From contig NW_024468266.1 of assembly GCF_002104995.1 (NCBI RefSeq), positions 62,001 through 126,000 of the forward strand: 64,000 bases of DNA. Reading direction: 5' to 3'. The notes below the pieces were generated by a model. The model was not told where the DNA came from. It saw only the letters and a list, made by a program, of their open reading frames with translations, and did no database searches. Shown in pieces: positions 1 to 12,300 of the stretch; position 1 is the stretch's first letter, and each line of letters opens with the position of its first letter. A program made the translations under genes and the position numbers. This DNA is from Linderina pennispora (Eukaryota > Kickxellomycota > Kickxellomycetes > Kickxellales > Kickxellaceae).

Positions 1-263
1 ATACGAGGCCAGGAGCCCATATGCGGTTCCTGTTCCTGTGCTACCGGGTAGCTCCGGTGTAGGCTGAAACCCGCAGAGCTGGCGGGCGCACAAAATGGGC
101 GCTTGAGTGGTCAAAAGGGGGTTGATGTAGATCTGTGTCAAGATTTTGCCATAGAGAAGGTTAGGAAGATATCTCGGCTTTGGCTAGCGTAGCACCTGGA
201 CGCTCCGAGCACGGCTCTCCTCGCTGTCGCTGTCGCTGTCGCGGTGGCGGCCAGGCCCCGCAC
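1..263. other. 3' flank of UFD2, no gene seen
   Basis: This stretch lies downstream of the UFD2 stop codon and runs to the window edge. It holds a CTGTCGCTGTCGCTGTCGCG-type short repeat near 220-245. Open frames on the plus strand here are shadows of the minus-strand gene. I see no independent coding signal. Confidence 0.6.
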
Positions 264-3200
264 TTACTTGCTGGCGTAGTACTCTTTGAGCTTGGCCTCG
301 CGCCACCGACGGATCTCCTCCTTGAGCTCGGGCATCGGCTCCAGCATGTCGACCGTCAGCGGGCTGCGATTGAACGGGTCGCGCGGGTCGCTCAGCAGCT
401 GGCCCTTAATCGACGCCAAGTCCATGATGGTGTCCGAGGTTGGCAGGCGGACTGGGTCGGTGATCAGCGAGGCCAGAACCGGGTCAAGATACGCATCAGG
501 CGCCTCGTCCTCAAGGAACTCGATCGCATGCGAGTCGACCTTGGCCTGCTTGCAGTTCTCAGCAAACTCGAGCAGGCGCGCCAGCGACTCGGGGCTCTTG
601 AGCGAGATGCGCTCCAGGATCCCGTAGGCCTTTTGGAACAGCTCCACCGAGTACGAGCGGTCGTCCTCGACCACGGCGGTGACAAACCGGTCAATGGCTT
701 GCTGGTCCTCGGCATCGGTCATTGCGTCGTCCGAGCCGTCAGATTGGCGCGGGAGTCCAAGGTGAATGTACACACTGGTGAGCTCCGAGAGCAGGACGCG
801 CGGATTGAATGAAAACCGCTGCTGCATATCGCGCACACGTAGGTTCGAGCACTTGGGGCCAGCAAGCTGGTCCAGGTTATAGTTGAGCATGGCTGCCAGA
901 CGATCGACGACTTCGCCAGCCTGGAATGGCCGCGGCACCTGCTTGACTGAGGAACGCCAGCATATGCACCGTCTCGTGGGCCAACGACACGTACGACCTG
1001 GCGATGCGCTCGGCATCCTGCAGACGCTGGGCACGGTCCCCAGCCTCGTCTTCGCCAGCGCCTGGCTGCTGCTGGCTCGGCTGGCTGCTTCTCGAGCTCG
1101 CGGATATCCTGCCAGCTTGCTCAGAGACTCGTCGAGGAGATACGTTGTGTCGGTCATCAGACGCGGCCACAAACTGCTCAATGACCTGCTGGTCACGGTA
1201 TGTGCTGCCAGTCGTCGCCGCAGTGCTGGATTCACGGTGGCTCTGCGAGAAGAACTGCTTGGTGGCCACAACGTGGCTGCGTCCACGCGACCACAGCGAC
1301 CGTAGCGTACGTGCGATGTAGTATCGGATATTGAACTTGTCGTAGAACTGAGAGCTGGCGCCTGTCTGTTCAATATCCACGTAGAACCGCAGCAGAGCTG
1401 GTACCAGATACGCCTTGGCAAACCGGTTGCTGTCGAGGATGTCGCGGAACTGGTAGACTTGCTGGGTGCACCCACAGGTCATCGCGGGGCAGATTGCCAC
1501 CCAGAGTGTCAACATAGTCGTCGTCCTCGCGCGGATCACGGTACGTCAGCATATGCAGGACATCCACCAGCTTTCGCCTTCAGATACGGGTTCTTGATGT
1601 ACGCTGGGCGGGCCAGGAACGTAATCAGGAACAGGGGGATGATGTCGTCGAATGTGCGCAGCTCGCCAACACCCACCTGCGCCGTGCTGTCAGTCAGCGT
1701 GTCAGGGTGATACGTGACGATGAACACGATGAATTCGATCGGGTCCTCCTGCCAGGAATTCCGGCAGCATGCGCCACGCCTCTGGAACCGACGCCTCGCC
1801 CTCATCGGTGGGCATTGCAAACGGCCTGTGCGGGTACTGGCCATTGGCATCAACCTGCCGCAGCAGGAACGCCATGGCGAATCTGTAGAAAATGACCATG
1901 CTATTGAGTCGCCGCGGGTCAAGCACCTGCGCATCCATCGCGATCTTTTCGCGCTTCATGCCCTTGAGCTGCTCCTTCCACCGCTGCATCGCCAGCGGCA
2001 ACGATGCACGCTGCTCAGGTGGAAGCAGCTCAGGCATGCGCTCAATCCGCTCGACTTCGCCTCGGAACCGCGACAGCTTGCTCAGAATGTCCTTGTACTG
2101 GCTGAGGATCGAGATTGGGCCGAGGTGGAGGGCGTCCGCCGTGGCAAAGAAGCAGTCGGCAATGAATCCGGGCATCTGCTTGTCGCCCAGCCCCTCTGTC
2201 TCCTGCTGCCGCCGCTGCAGATACGCGTCTGCTGCCGACTGGTCAGCATGCAGCCGGGTCAGCTCGCGCCAATATGTGCCAATGTGGCTCTGCGCGTCGT
2301 CCAAGCCGGCAGGCATGGTCTCAGAGCTGCGAGTAGCGCGCAGGGAGATCCAGTCGGCATCCACCCGATCCAGCTTCTTCAGCTGAGGGTCACGGGTGAA
2401 GGGCTCAGACAGGCGCAGCCATATCGAGGCCAGGTTGTCAGCAAACCCGTTGTCGACAACCTTGTCGCGATCCACATGCATGCCTGAACGCAGGGCATTG
2501 GTTGCCAGGGTGCGCAGCGTGTACTGGATAGTAGCTGTCCGTGCCGGCACGCCTGAACGTGCCACCAGCTTGTAAAACACGTCAAACAGGGCTCCCTGCA
2601 CGTACTGGACTGTCGAGCGGATGCTGCTGTGGAGTGCGTTGCGCTCTTCGCGGTTGCGCTCTGGTGCATCGGCGTAGTAGTTGCTGATTATCTCCGGGTT
2701 GCTGGTCGGGAAGGCGCTCAGTCGACAAGAACGGGACCTAGCGCTGTGCCTATCTGCATTCGCCGCCCGTTGCAATCCTCGGGGTCGAACGTCGGCATCT
2801 GCGGGATGGCCACGCAGATATCCGCGTAGGCAACCAGCTCCTCCAGCACTGCCAGAATCCTGCGGAAACCAGGCTCAAGCAGAGAGCGGTTCTTGCGCAC
2901 GATTGTCCGCAGACCCAGCTCGGCAAACACGGGCGCAAGCACTTCGGGCAGCCCATCGTTGGCGAACCTTTTGATAATCTGGTCAAGCAGGCCCTGCGGC
3001 AGAGCAACGCCCGACTCCGGTGTCAGGGTCAGCGAGCAACCCGTCTACCAGAATCTTCTGGCCTGGCCTGCCAATGGCTGGGACGACCATGTCGGGGAAC
3101 TGCAGCGACAGGCCCATGTACGACACCAGCAGTGCCTGCGCGCCCTGAAGAGCGCTGACACGAGCGCCACGCACTGCCGGGTCCAGTGCCCTGCCTCTGG

Positions 3201-3747
3201 CGCCAGTCAGGTTGCCGACCACATTGCTGACGCTGCGCCAGCTATTGAGCATGTACTCGAATGTTCCAGGACTGCCAGGAATCTGCGCAGTCTCGGCTAG
3301 CCGCGCAATCAGTACCCGCTCAAACGACGACTCGAGCGTTATCAGCAGCGGGATGTTCTCTGAGGTGAGTTCATCGGCCACGCCATTCAGGTAGTAGCGG
3401 GCTGTGCGCTTTGGGTTTCCTGTCTAAAGCGGGTTGCGAAGGGGAGGGGAGAGGCTTTGAGGTGTCAGGTGCGTATTACGTATGCATGACCTGATGCCAT
3501 TATTCCGGGGTTCAGGTTTCTGGGCTCTGTGGGCCGACTTACCACTAGCGTGACCTGGAGGATGTTGGAGAAGGCATCGTCCTGCCACTCCTCAAACGTC
3601 TTTTCGGGCTACACGGGAGCGCGTGCGCGGTGGTGGTGCTAGTTAGCATGCAGGCGGCATTTATAGTCCTGGTGGCGGAAGGTCTCCCTGCAATTTGCCA
3701 GGCTGGTTCCGGCACAGCGCCGTGCCCTGTACCTTTGGTGTAGCCAT
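264..3747 (-). CDS. UFD2: Ubiquitin conjugation factor E4 (UFD2-type U-box ligase), frame-broken
   Basis: E4 enzymes extend short ubiquitin chains on proteasome substrates; they act in cytosol and nucleus with Cdc48. Gene model: exon 1 3747-3733 (MATPK), GTACAG donor, intron with a TGCTAAC branch site, exon 2 3608-3543 (reads EKTFEEWQDDAFSNILQVTL), GTAAGT donor, exon 3 from 3423 to the TAA at 264. Junctions are in phase. Exon 3 matches the Ufd2 core (NPYLKAK, LLRFYVDIEQTGASSQFYDK, DRLAAMLNYNLDQLAGPKC) and ends in the U-box (TDPVRLPTSDTIMDLASIKG, DPFNRSPLTVDMLEPMPELK). About 1,080 codons, the usual family size. Exon 3 changes frame near 3026, 2726, 1748, 1573, 1466, 1166, 1108, 1090 and 948; most breaks are one extra base, and skipping it restores the family sequence. 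No internal region is missing. I infer sequence error more than a pseudogene. It is divergent from RHO1. Confidence 0.9.
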
Positions 3748-4071
3748 GCTCTGCGTCCGCGTGTTTCTTCACACAGTATGCCGAATGCGCTCTTGAAAAT
3801 GAAAAATGGTTTATCAGGGGGTCGTGAGGGGAGAGGAGGCTGCGTCGTCGTCACCACGCGCAGGCAGACAGCCCTGGCCGAAAACGGCTTGATTTTCGCC
3901 AGCCCATCGAATCATCAGCATCACAATCAACCAGGCTCTTGCCCAGCCGCTAGTATAGTGCAACCACCACCTGCACCAAAAGGCCTGCCTCTATTTTCCC
4001 CTCTTCTTTCGCCCATCTTAACTCATTTAGCAAATATTCTTTTATTTTATTTTTAGAAAGTAATATTTGTA
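3748..4071. promoter_or_regulatory. Divergent UFD2/RHO1 intergenic promoter
   Basis: These 324 bp separate the two divergent start codons. The RHO1-proximal half is pyrimidine-rich and ends in an AT-rich run just before the ATG. A TCACAATCAACCAGG stretch near 3920 weakly resembles a CCAAT-type element. No convincing TATA box is visible. The promoter role is inferred from position. Confidence 0.5.
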
Positions 4072-5628
4072 ATGGCTACTGAGCTCCGCCGCAAATTGGT
4101 TATCGTCGGTGACGGTGCCTGTGGAAAGACATGCCTGCTCATTGTCTTCTCCAACGGAACCTTCCCTGAGGTAAGTTGGTGTGAATTTCCTCCATCTGCT
4201 GCTGGCCCTGCCTGTGTGGCTATTGCACAGTATTTCTGCTCTAGCCCTGTGTGCGCTGGTTCGCGTGGCTTTCCTGTATGAGTGGGTTTTTTTTTGCAGG
4301 TCGCTCTCTCATCTGGCTGGAACTGGTCCGGAAAATTCATACTCTGTTCAGATTGAAAAAAGCCAGTGGTGGGGGCTAGCCTCGCCAAGCGAGGGTATGT
4401 GTGTATATGCTCAGCCAACAGCAGCAGCAGCAGGTCTTTTTTTGCCATGCCTTTGGACGCTGTGAGAATCTACATGCTGCTGTGCGGCGAATTCAAAGCG
4501 CAGATTGTTGAAATTGTCGCTCCTTTTTACTGCTCGCCCCAATAAAAACTGGTATACACAAAGCGCCGGTAGCAGCCCCCGCTCGTTTGTTTTTCTTTAG
4601 CCTTGCCCCCTCTATGCCTGCCTTTGCTGCCTTTTTGGCAGAGCGTGCCGGTCCTGTCTGGAGAGGCACCAGGAACCGGCTGCCCTTCCCGAAGGAGGTT
4701 CAGCTTCACCACCGCTCACACGCAACAGGCCAGTAGCGGCGGGAAGGCTGGTATCGCCGCGCCATTGGTCTTATTCACATGATTACTGACACTGGAGCTT
4801 CCAAATCATCGCCTGTGCTTTCCCTTTTTAGGTATATGTCCCTACAGTGTTTGAGAACTACGTGGCAGACGTCGAGGTTGACGGACGGCATGTCGAGCTC
4901 GCGCTCTGGGATACTGCTGGACAGGAGGACTACGATCGTCTTCGCCCCCTCTCGTACCCCGACTCGCATGTTATTCTCATCTGCTTCTCCATCGACTCGC
5001 CGGACTCGCTGGATAACGTCCAGGAGAAGTGGATATCCGAGGTCCTGCACTTCTGCGCCGGCCTGCCCATCATCCTTGTCGGATGCAAGAGGGATCTGCG
5101 TAACGACCCGCGCACCATCGAGGAGCTGAGCCGGAACAACCTGCATCCGGTTACTCCTGAGGAGGTAAGTTTCAGAAATCGCAGCTGGAAGGGCTTGGAA
5201 CAATTTTTCGCCCCTTTCCTTTGCACGCAGTTTTTTGCTTGCATGGTGCAGAAGGGCGAGAAAGAAGAATGATGGCCGGCCTTACAGCTTGTGTTGTGGA
5301 TATGCAGTTGAAGGGATTTGCATTTGTGTGATGTTTTCATGTCTCAACCGGCTGGTGACTGAGATCCTTGGACACATTGCTAACACGTCCACACACGCAC
5401 TTGCTCTAACCCTCACGTTCCTTTCACGGGCCTTTTTTGCTGATGCCGCTGCGTTTCCACTGTCTCACATAGGCCTCTGCTGTCGCGCAGAAGATTGGAG
5501 CTACAAAGTACCTCGAGTGCTCCGCCAAGCACAACGACGGCGTCCGCGAGGTGTTTGAGACGGCGACCCGCGCCGCTCTGCTGGCCAAGACGAAGAAGAA
5601 GAAGAAGAGCGGATGCCTTGTTCTCTAA
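4072..5628 (+). CDS. RHO1: Rho1-family small GTPase
   Basis: Rho1 switches between GTP and GDP forms at the plasma membrane; in fungi it activates glucan synthase and the Pkc1 wall-integrity pathway and controls actin polarity. Three exons are visible: 4072-4170, 4832-5164 and 5473-5628, with GTAAGT donors, acceptors TTTTTAG and CACATAG, and candidate branch sites TACTGAC and CTCTAAC. Both introns are phase 0. The protein is 195 residues. P-loop GDGACGKT is at 13-20, effector loop YVPTVFENY at 35-43, DTAGQ at 60-64 (switch Gln64), VGCKRDL carries the G4 motif, CSAKHNDG the G5 motif. The tail is a lysine run followed by CLVL, a CaaX box whose final Leu predicts geranylgeranylation. Intron 1 is long (661 nt) for this genome. 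The frame is intact. Rho1 rather than Cdc42 or Rac is preferred from overall sequence and CaaX; a Rho2-like paralogue is possible. Confidence 0.95.
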
Positions 5629-8600
5629 GCAGAATTCGGATACAGTCTGAAAAGGAGTCTTTCGCTGCACACGCCCTGCTCTTTCCGCCCGTCCGCACAC
5701 TCGCCCCGTCCCGCCTGTCTCACCTCTGCCCACCTCTCTCTTGGCCTTGCTGACGTCAAGCCACCCCTTTGCATGCTGTTGCCGCTGTTGCTGTCGTCAC
5801 CAGTCACTGGGGGCGAGAGGCGGTGCGGGGGAGCTGGAGCCTGTCGGCGTTCATACACCCTATCTTTTTCTATATCATCATTTTGGATAGCCCAAGGATG
5901 ACAAGTATACGATTTTTGTTTTTTTCCTCCCTTTGCCCTCCAACCTTCCATTTTCTTTTAGTTCTCAACCCCCTTTTAGCCTGTTTTGATCAACAAACAC
6001 CAACACAACAACCACTAATGAACCTCTCTTGGGCCGCCAGCAGTGCGTGTGCGTTTGTTGTGAAGGGCGAACGAAAGCCTTTCGATGGCAGAGGAGCAAG
6101 CCTCCAAAAATATTGTTTTAGCGCATGGGCGCTTGCATGTGGGGGTTGGCGGTTCGGTGGCGCCGGTCTAGAGGGGGTCTGCGGAGTCTCCTTGTAGCGG
6201 GCCGGCCGTCGTACTAGCTCCGCCTCCTCCTATTGCCGCCTTTCACAGGGTCAATAGCCCCCCCGCTTCTGGTAGTTTCGCAAATAACCGACTCTGAAGA
6301 CAGCTGGCAGACATGCATTGAGCTCCTGGACGCCCAGCCAGAGGCGGGAGCATCCACTAAAACACATGCAATAGCGAGCCCTATTCCTGCTTCAGGCTGC
6401 TTCGTTTGTCCAATTGTTGTCCATTGCTTCGTAGACAGACACTGAATGCAAGGGCTATTTTTAACTCGTTGCTGCTGTATTCTGTGGGCTTTGTGGAAAG
6501 AACGGCAGGGCTAGCGGGGTGACATGGTCTTCCTGCTCCGCATCTGCTCAGCAACAGCCAGCGGAGGGGGTCTGGCGAATGCTGGCTAGGACCACACAAC
6601 CCCAATTGCCGAGGGGCTGAGTGCCAGGAACATCGCAGCAGCACAGGGTCGTCCGATCCGTCCAGAGCGATGTCTGTCACGGCCTTGCCATTGTGTTCGG
6701 AGAGTAACTCAAAGGATAGTGCGAAAATTGGCTAGAAGGGATGGACCAGCATCGAACAACAGCAAAGAAGCGGAGAGGCGCGACATGTAGATCACAGAGT
6801 TACAGAACGAGTTTCTGAACAAGCACAGCTATTATGATGTCTCTACTCACACTCTTCCTTTTGACAGCCCGCTGAAGAAGCCAATTTCACTCAATACTTG
6901 ATGGGAAAAAAATTGAGAGACAGAAAACAAAAGCCCATCACAATTGCCAAAGCAACGTATTGTGTGTGCCTTGGTGTGCATTTGGGAATATGAATTGGGA
7001 TGGATATGTTGGAAAAACGAAGCACATCAGGCATGCGCAGGGAGGGCGTGGTTTGGTGAGAAAAGCGATAAAAACGGCGACTTCTTGGCCTGGCTGGCTC
7101 AGAGTTCGCTCAGGGATTCAACCACCAGATTGGGAAGGGGTCAATCAGGCTTCCGCCTCTTTCCTGCCCTTTGCGTACATATGTTGTGAGATGAAGTCGT
7201 GCGCATGCTTCCCTCGCTTCTCTCCTCTCCTCTCCTCCTCTCTCCCTCTCCTGACAACCAGTGCATTTTTCTTGTGGCCTAGAAGCAGTCGCCTTTTGTT
7301 GCCCTTTGCTCACTGCACACCATCGCTCAGTCGCCCTTTTCTACATTACTTCTGAGATACCAGGTACGGCGTTTATTGATATTACGCTATTGCGTAATCT
7401 ACAATCGTGAATGCTATGTGCTGTTGTTCGCTGGCTGCTATGCCCTCCCGCTCTTTGCCTCGTTTCGGCTTTGTCGCACATGGGGAGCCCCTTTTCTTTC
7501 TCAGCACCAAGCAAGGAAAGCCGTGCATTTTCATTTGGGCATAACCGGCCGGAGAAAAAGGGGGTAGAGAATGTGTCAATGAGACAGGTCCATGGACTCT
7601 GCTCCTCACCAGCATATAGAGTCACCCTCCCACCACTCAGGGCACCACTACTTTGTATTTCCGCCGTAGCAAAAGTCTCTTTTTGAGTTCCCAACCCCCT
7701 GGTTGGCAAGTCAGCCAACCCCAGCCCGGCCCTATCTCTGAGTCTACTCCATTCTGCTGGCATAATCTACAATCCACCCCCCCACTGCAATCACACGCCC
7801 ATCACTTGGCCACCGGCCCTCATTATTTTCAAACCCCGCCAGGGCGAGCGGACTTTGTGTTTAGATAATGCGCTTTTCAGATGTCCCCATTTTCGGCATT
7901 CGCATGGGCGATATTGCCAGAAAACCGTAACCCGCCCGGTGCGTCTGGTCTTCGGTGTTTCTGGGCATATGGGTTAGACTAGTTCACTGGGCAAACGCTA
8001 TCCACCACCAAACCCCACTGTGGACAGCACTGGTGGTCCTGTTGAGCAACACTCCCCTACCCTCCTGCATCGTTGCCTCTTTTTCCCTAATACTCTTTTT
8101 CTTGCAACTGTCAATCCCTTTCCTTTTTGGCCCACTATCAACTCTCTTTCCCTAATGCTTGCTGCTTGTTCGACTACCCCCCATTTCGTGCTACAGCAGG
8201 TCCTCCCCATGTTCTCAGCACACCTCCCCCACTCGCTATCCGCTCCCTCCCTTCATTCTGCCAGCCCGGACCAAAGTCGAGGGTGCGGGCCTAAGAATAT
8301 GAGCCTAGAGCGCGCAATGCCAAAAAATCTGTCCGATTTCCCTTGGCTCCCGCAGATCTGCATACTTGCCCCTTCTTTCTCCATGCACAGCAAGCGATTC
8401 ACCCACTGACGCACATTGCCTCCCCTGTCTCCATTGCCCCACGCCCTGACCTGGCCTGGCCTTCCTGCCTGTGCCTGTGCCCGCTACCGGTCGCAAAACC
8501 TGGGATACTCGGGTATGCTTGTTTCATTTTTGGGCTACTTGCTGAACGGCGATTCAAGGCGGATCCCACGTCCAGATTTTGAGCCTCTTGTCTCAGCTCC

Positions 8601-9335
8601 CGGAATCCAACCTTCCGTCCTGTTTGCTGGCCATTTTCCACTCAATATTTTCTGCACCTTTTTTCTATTCTAGTCTCTTTGTCCCTCGCGCTCTCTTCTC
8701 TTAGATAGCCATCACCTCATCGCTGCGCGTGCACGCGGTCGAGTCCTCTGTCGGGTGCAGCACATCAAATCCCACCTTAGCCCTGCCGTGCAGCTCAGGA
8801 GCACGCCGCAGAGCTGCTTCTTCCTGCCAACAGCACGTTTTTCGTTACTCCTGCTCTTTCTCTCCTTTCCTCTTGGCTCGCATAGCTTTGCCTCGCCTTT
8901 CACTTTCATTCTTTTCGCTCCTTGCTTCTCGATATTGTTTGTCAGCCCGCCCTGCCCCCAATATCGGCCACTGACTTGGCTTACCCTATTTCCTGCTATT
9001 CTTTCGCCCGCACCTTCCTCCTTCATCGCACGCCACCTGTAAGAACAGCTTTGCACACGCAGATACTTGTCGCTTTTGTCTTATCTTGTATCTCCTTCTA
9101 CTCCCTCACTTGCGTGCACATCTACACATAGCTAGGATAGCAGCAGCAGCAGCAGCAGCCAGCAGAAAGCTTTGCACTCAGCACACTTCCTTTTCGCTGA
9201 CCCCACCTCACATCACTTATTTAGTCTCCTGCCTTTCAGTTATTTCGGCCTTTCGGTTATTGATGTGCTCAACGGCGACGGCAGCAGCAACAGCAGCAGC
9301 AGCAACAGTGTCAGCAGCCAGAGTGCATGTAACAG
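5629..9335. other. Long pyrimidine-rich intergenic region, no gene supported
   Basis: 3.7 kb without a recognisable gene. It opens with the RHO1 3' UTR (AT-rich, T-runs to about 6000). From about 7200 onward the plus strand is dominated by CT-rich tracts (near 7210-7250, 8060-8150, 8820-8900), typical of fungal 5' leaders. Open frames here are short, biased by the CT content and match nothing I know. The final 200 bp carry (CAG)n at about 9140-9159 and an AGC/AAC run near 9280-9310, probably the 5' UTR of the next gene. Confidence 0.6.
9140..9159 (+). repeat. (CAG)n microsatellite in probable 5' UTR
   Basis: Six to seven consecutive CAG units precede the start codon at 9336; a second AGC/AAC-type run lies near 9280-9310. 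The downstream gene itself is rich in CAG and CAA runs. Confidence 0.8.
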
Positions 9336-12300
9336 ATGTCCCGTTCTCCCAGCCAGCCCCGAAACGGAAACCCTATTAAACGAACGAAAAGTATGTCATC
9401 CACCCTGCCCTGCTCCAAAGCAAAATTTTCTCTCACTCAAACACTCACAGCATGTTCCCCCTGTCGGCTTATCCACAACACTTGGCCTTTGCAACTCCCA
9501 CTATATTGGGTGGTTACGAGGTCGCTTGAGGAAAGAGCAAAAGCAGGCTCGCCTGGAAAATGCTACGCCTCATTTACCTGCACAATTCCAACTGACGATT
9601 TTCTTGTTTGCCTCGCTCTTCCTATTCTGCCTTTGGCCATTGCTGGCAATGTGCAGGGTGGGCTTGTTTTAGCCTCGTTGGCTAAAAATGAAAAAGGATG
9701 ACGAAGGGGGAGGGGAGCCTCAGCTAATCCCTGCTTGTTTTCTTCTCCCTCCCGTGGTCTCTCTTCTGCCATCGTTGCCGACGCTGTCGCTGGCATATAA
9801 GCAAAGCACATTTTCATCATCTCAATCACCACATCTACGTATCCCCATATACTATTTTAGGTCTGAGCAAGCAGCAACAATTGCACTGCGCGGCAGCCCC
9901 ATCAGTACCTGCTGACGACGCTCAATCGGTGATGGATGAAGAATACGATCTTGAGCAGAATGGCGGCGTGTCGCGACACAACCACCAAGAATACCCACAT
10001 AATCCCCATCCCCATCCCCATCCCCACCCCATCCCATCATCAGCATCAACGTCAACATCAACAGCACCAAGACGGCCACAGCAGTAGCACCACAAACAAT
10101 AGGTCGGCATTCAACCCCAACACCACCATTGCTGGATTCGCGGTGTCAGCACCCACGCCACCCCTTGGCTCGCTAATGTCGCTCGTAGACTCGCCACCTG
10201 GCCAGAGCACCGCTATCGAGCATAGCCAGTCAACATTTAAGGCTGCCAACATTTTCTCGTGCCGCATCCGAGAGAATCTCCGCGCCGCCGCAGCGCGCCC
10301 AATGCACGCCATTCCACCGTCTTTCTGCAACCCCCACGACTCCTTCGACTCCTGTATTGAATATACACAGCGAGGCAGCGCACCCATTTGGCCACTCTGA
10401 ACAGGCCAAGGGTAGCGATATCGAGGAGGAGCGGGGCGGGACAACTACCGAGGGTGCAACGGCTGCTCACTCGGCATCCACAAGCAACATAGGCACTGTG
10501 GCAGAGCCCAGTATGTCCGTACCTGCTGGCAGCAGTACCACAGGCAGGCCCACGGCCACTAGCACACCAGGCGACCTGGACCACGACACGTCGGCAGCGG
10601 TGGCATCGATGTCGCTGTCACCCAGGCAGATGATGGATGTCGAGGAGGACACTGGGTCTGGTATGCATTACTCATATTCGGTTGCCGAACAATCAGCCGG
10701 CCCACGCGCATGGGCCCTGGGCCAGCCACCGGCGCCACCGGCGCCACCAGCCAGCAGCGGCTCAAGACCCAAGGCCACGTCAGTGTCCATGACAGACGCT
10801 CCGCCCCTCGACCCATCTCCTGAGATGCTGCACTCCGTGCTAGACCGGGTACAGCGTATCGAGCAGTACTGCGAGAGCTTGATGGTCACCCAGAATCGTC
10901 AGTCGCGCCAAATGGAGGCTCTGGATACGCTGGTGCGGCAGCTGATGATGTCCAACATGCAGACATCGCCGCCAGGACCAGCCCCGGGCCTCTTGGTCGA
11001 CCCGTCGCGACCCTCTACATCCCAGCAGCAGCAGCAGCAGCAGGTTCTGATGCAGCAGCAGCAACTGGCAACTAGGCGACCAGAGGTGGCAGGTCGCTTC
11101 CATTCACAGTCGTTTTCCTCACCAGTATCTGGCGCGTCGTCTTCCTCAGTGTCTACTGGACTAGGTATTGTTGCAATGGAGCCTGTGACTTCTTCGCATG
11201 CAGTGCCGCAAACAATCAGGCAGCAGCACCATCACAGGCAGTCTGTAGCATCAATGCTAGGCGCACCCGTGTCACCGCGCGCCAGGAACAATAGTGTCTC
11301 TGGACATCAAGGAAGGCCAAGGGCGGAATCAAGCCAGCCGCACTATTTCCAGCCTCTGGAGCCGCTGCCACAACCGCCATTGCCGCTGCAGCAGCAGCAA
11401 CAGCAGGCCAATACCAATGTCTGCATTCCGACAGGGACTGGCTGGTAATATGGCAATGCAGCCTGGCCACATATCGCCAACGCATGGCCGGCTACGCGCC
11501 CCTACGCAATCGCGAGTGGGCAAGGTTGCATCGCCGCCAGGATACCGCACACCTGATGTTCTGAGCCGACGTGGATCGGTTGGGCAGCCTCACAGCCAGC
11601 ACCAGCACAGCTCGTCATGGTCTCCCCCTGGTCCCCACCATTCACTGGCACAGGCTGGCCACGGCAGCGGACATTCCCCGTCACAGGACGACATGGAGGC
11701 TCGGCAGCATGTTCCATATACCATCTCCCAGCAGCTGATGCGGGCATCTGGCCAGTCACCGCACCACTACTCGCCGCGCCAGCCACCCGGCATGTTTCCA
11801 GCTGCTCGTCAATTGGAGATGCCTTATGGCGACCGTGCTGACAAGGAGTCGGCGTTACGCGCCAAGCGGCAACGCACCCACGAGGCGACTGATGATACAG
11901 TAGATCGTAAGCCTCATCATCACTCTACGCCGGCTGGAGGCAGCGCCGAGCCCGGGATGCGCGGCAATCAGACGCTGGACGTCAAGCCACGCGTCCGCAC
12001 CATGAGCATGCTGGAGCCAGCCCACGCACCACCATCCAGCCAAATGCAGCTGCAGTTTGTCAGCACGACACGTGGAAACCCAGAGGCGCAGCCAAATGCC
12101 AGCTGGTTGTCGTCGCAGCGCCATTACAAGAATGCGCTGTTGCATTTGTTGACGCTGGAGTCGTTCTACCCAAGTGATGTGGCCATGCTGAACATGTTCC
12201 GTGCCCAGGGCGACTTTTCGAAGTGACCAGATCGACGCACACAGTGCAGCCCTGCTGTCTTGGGCGCGAAGCTGGCTGCGCTACAACCGCAACGCAGTCC

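Noticed and set aside
264-3747. Programmed ribosomal frameshifting as an explanation for the UFD2 breaks.
   Set aside because: Nine sites with no common slippery motif, and both insertions and deletions, fit random error far better.
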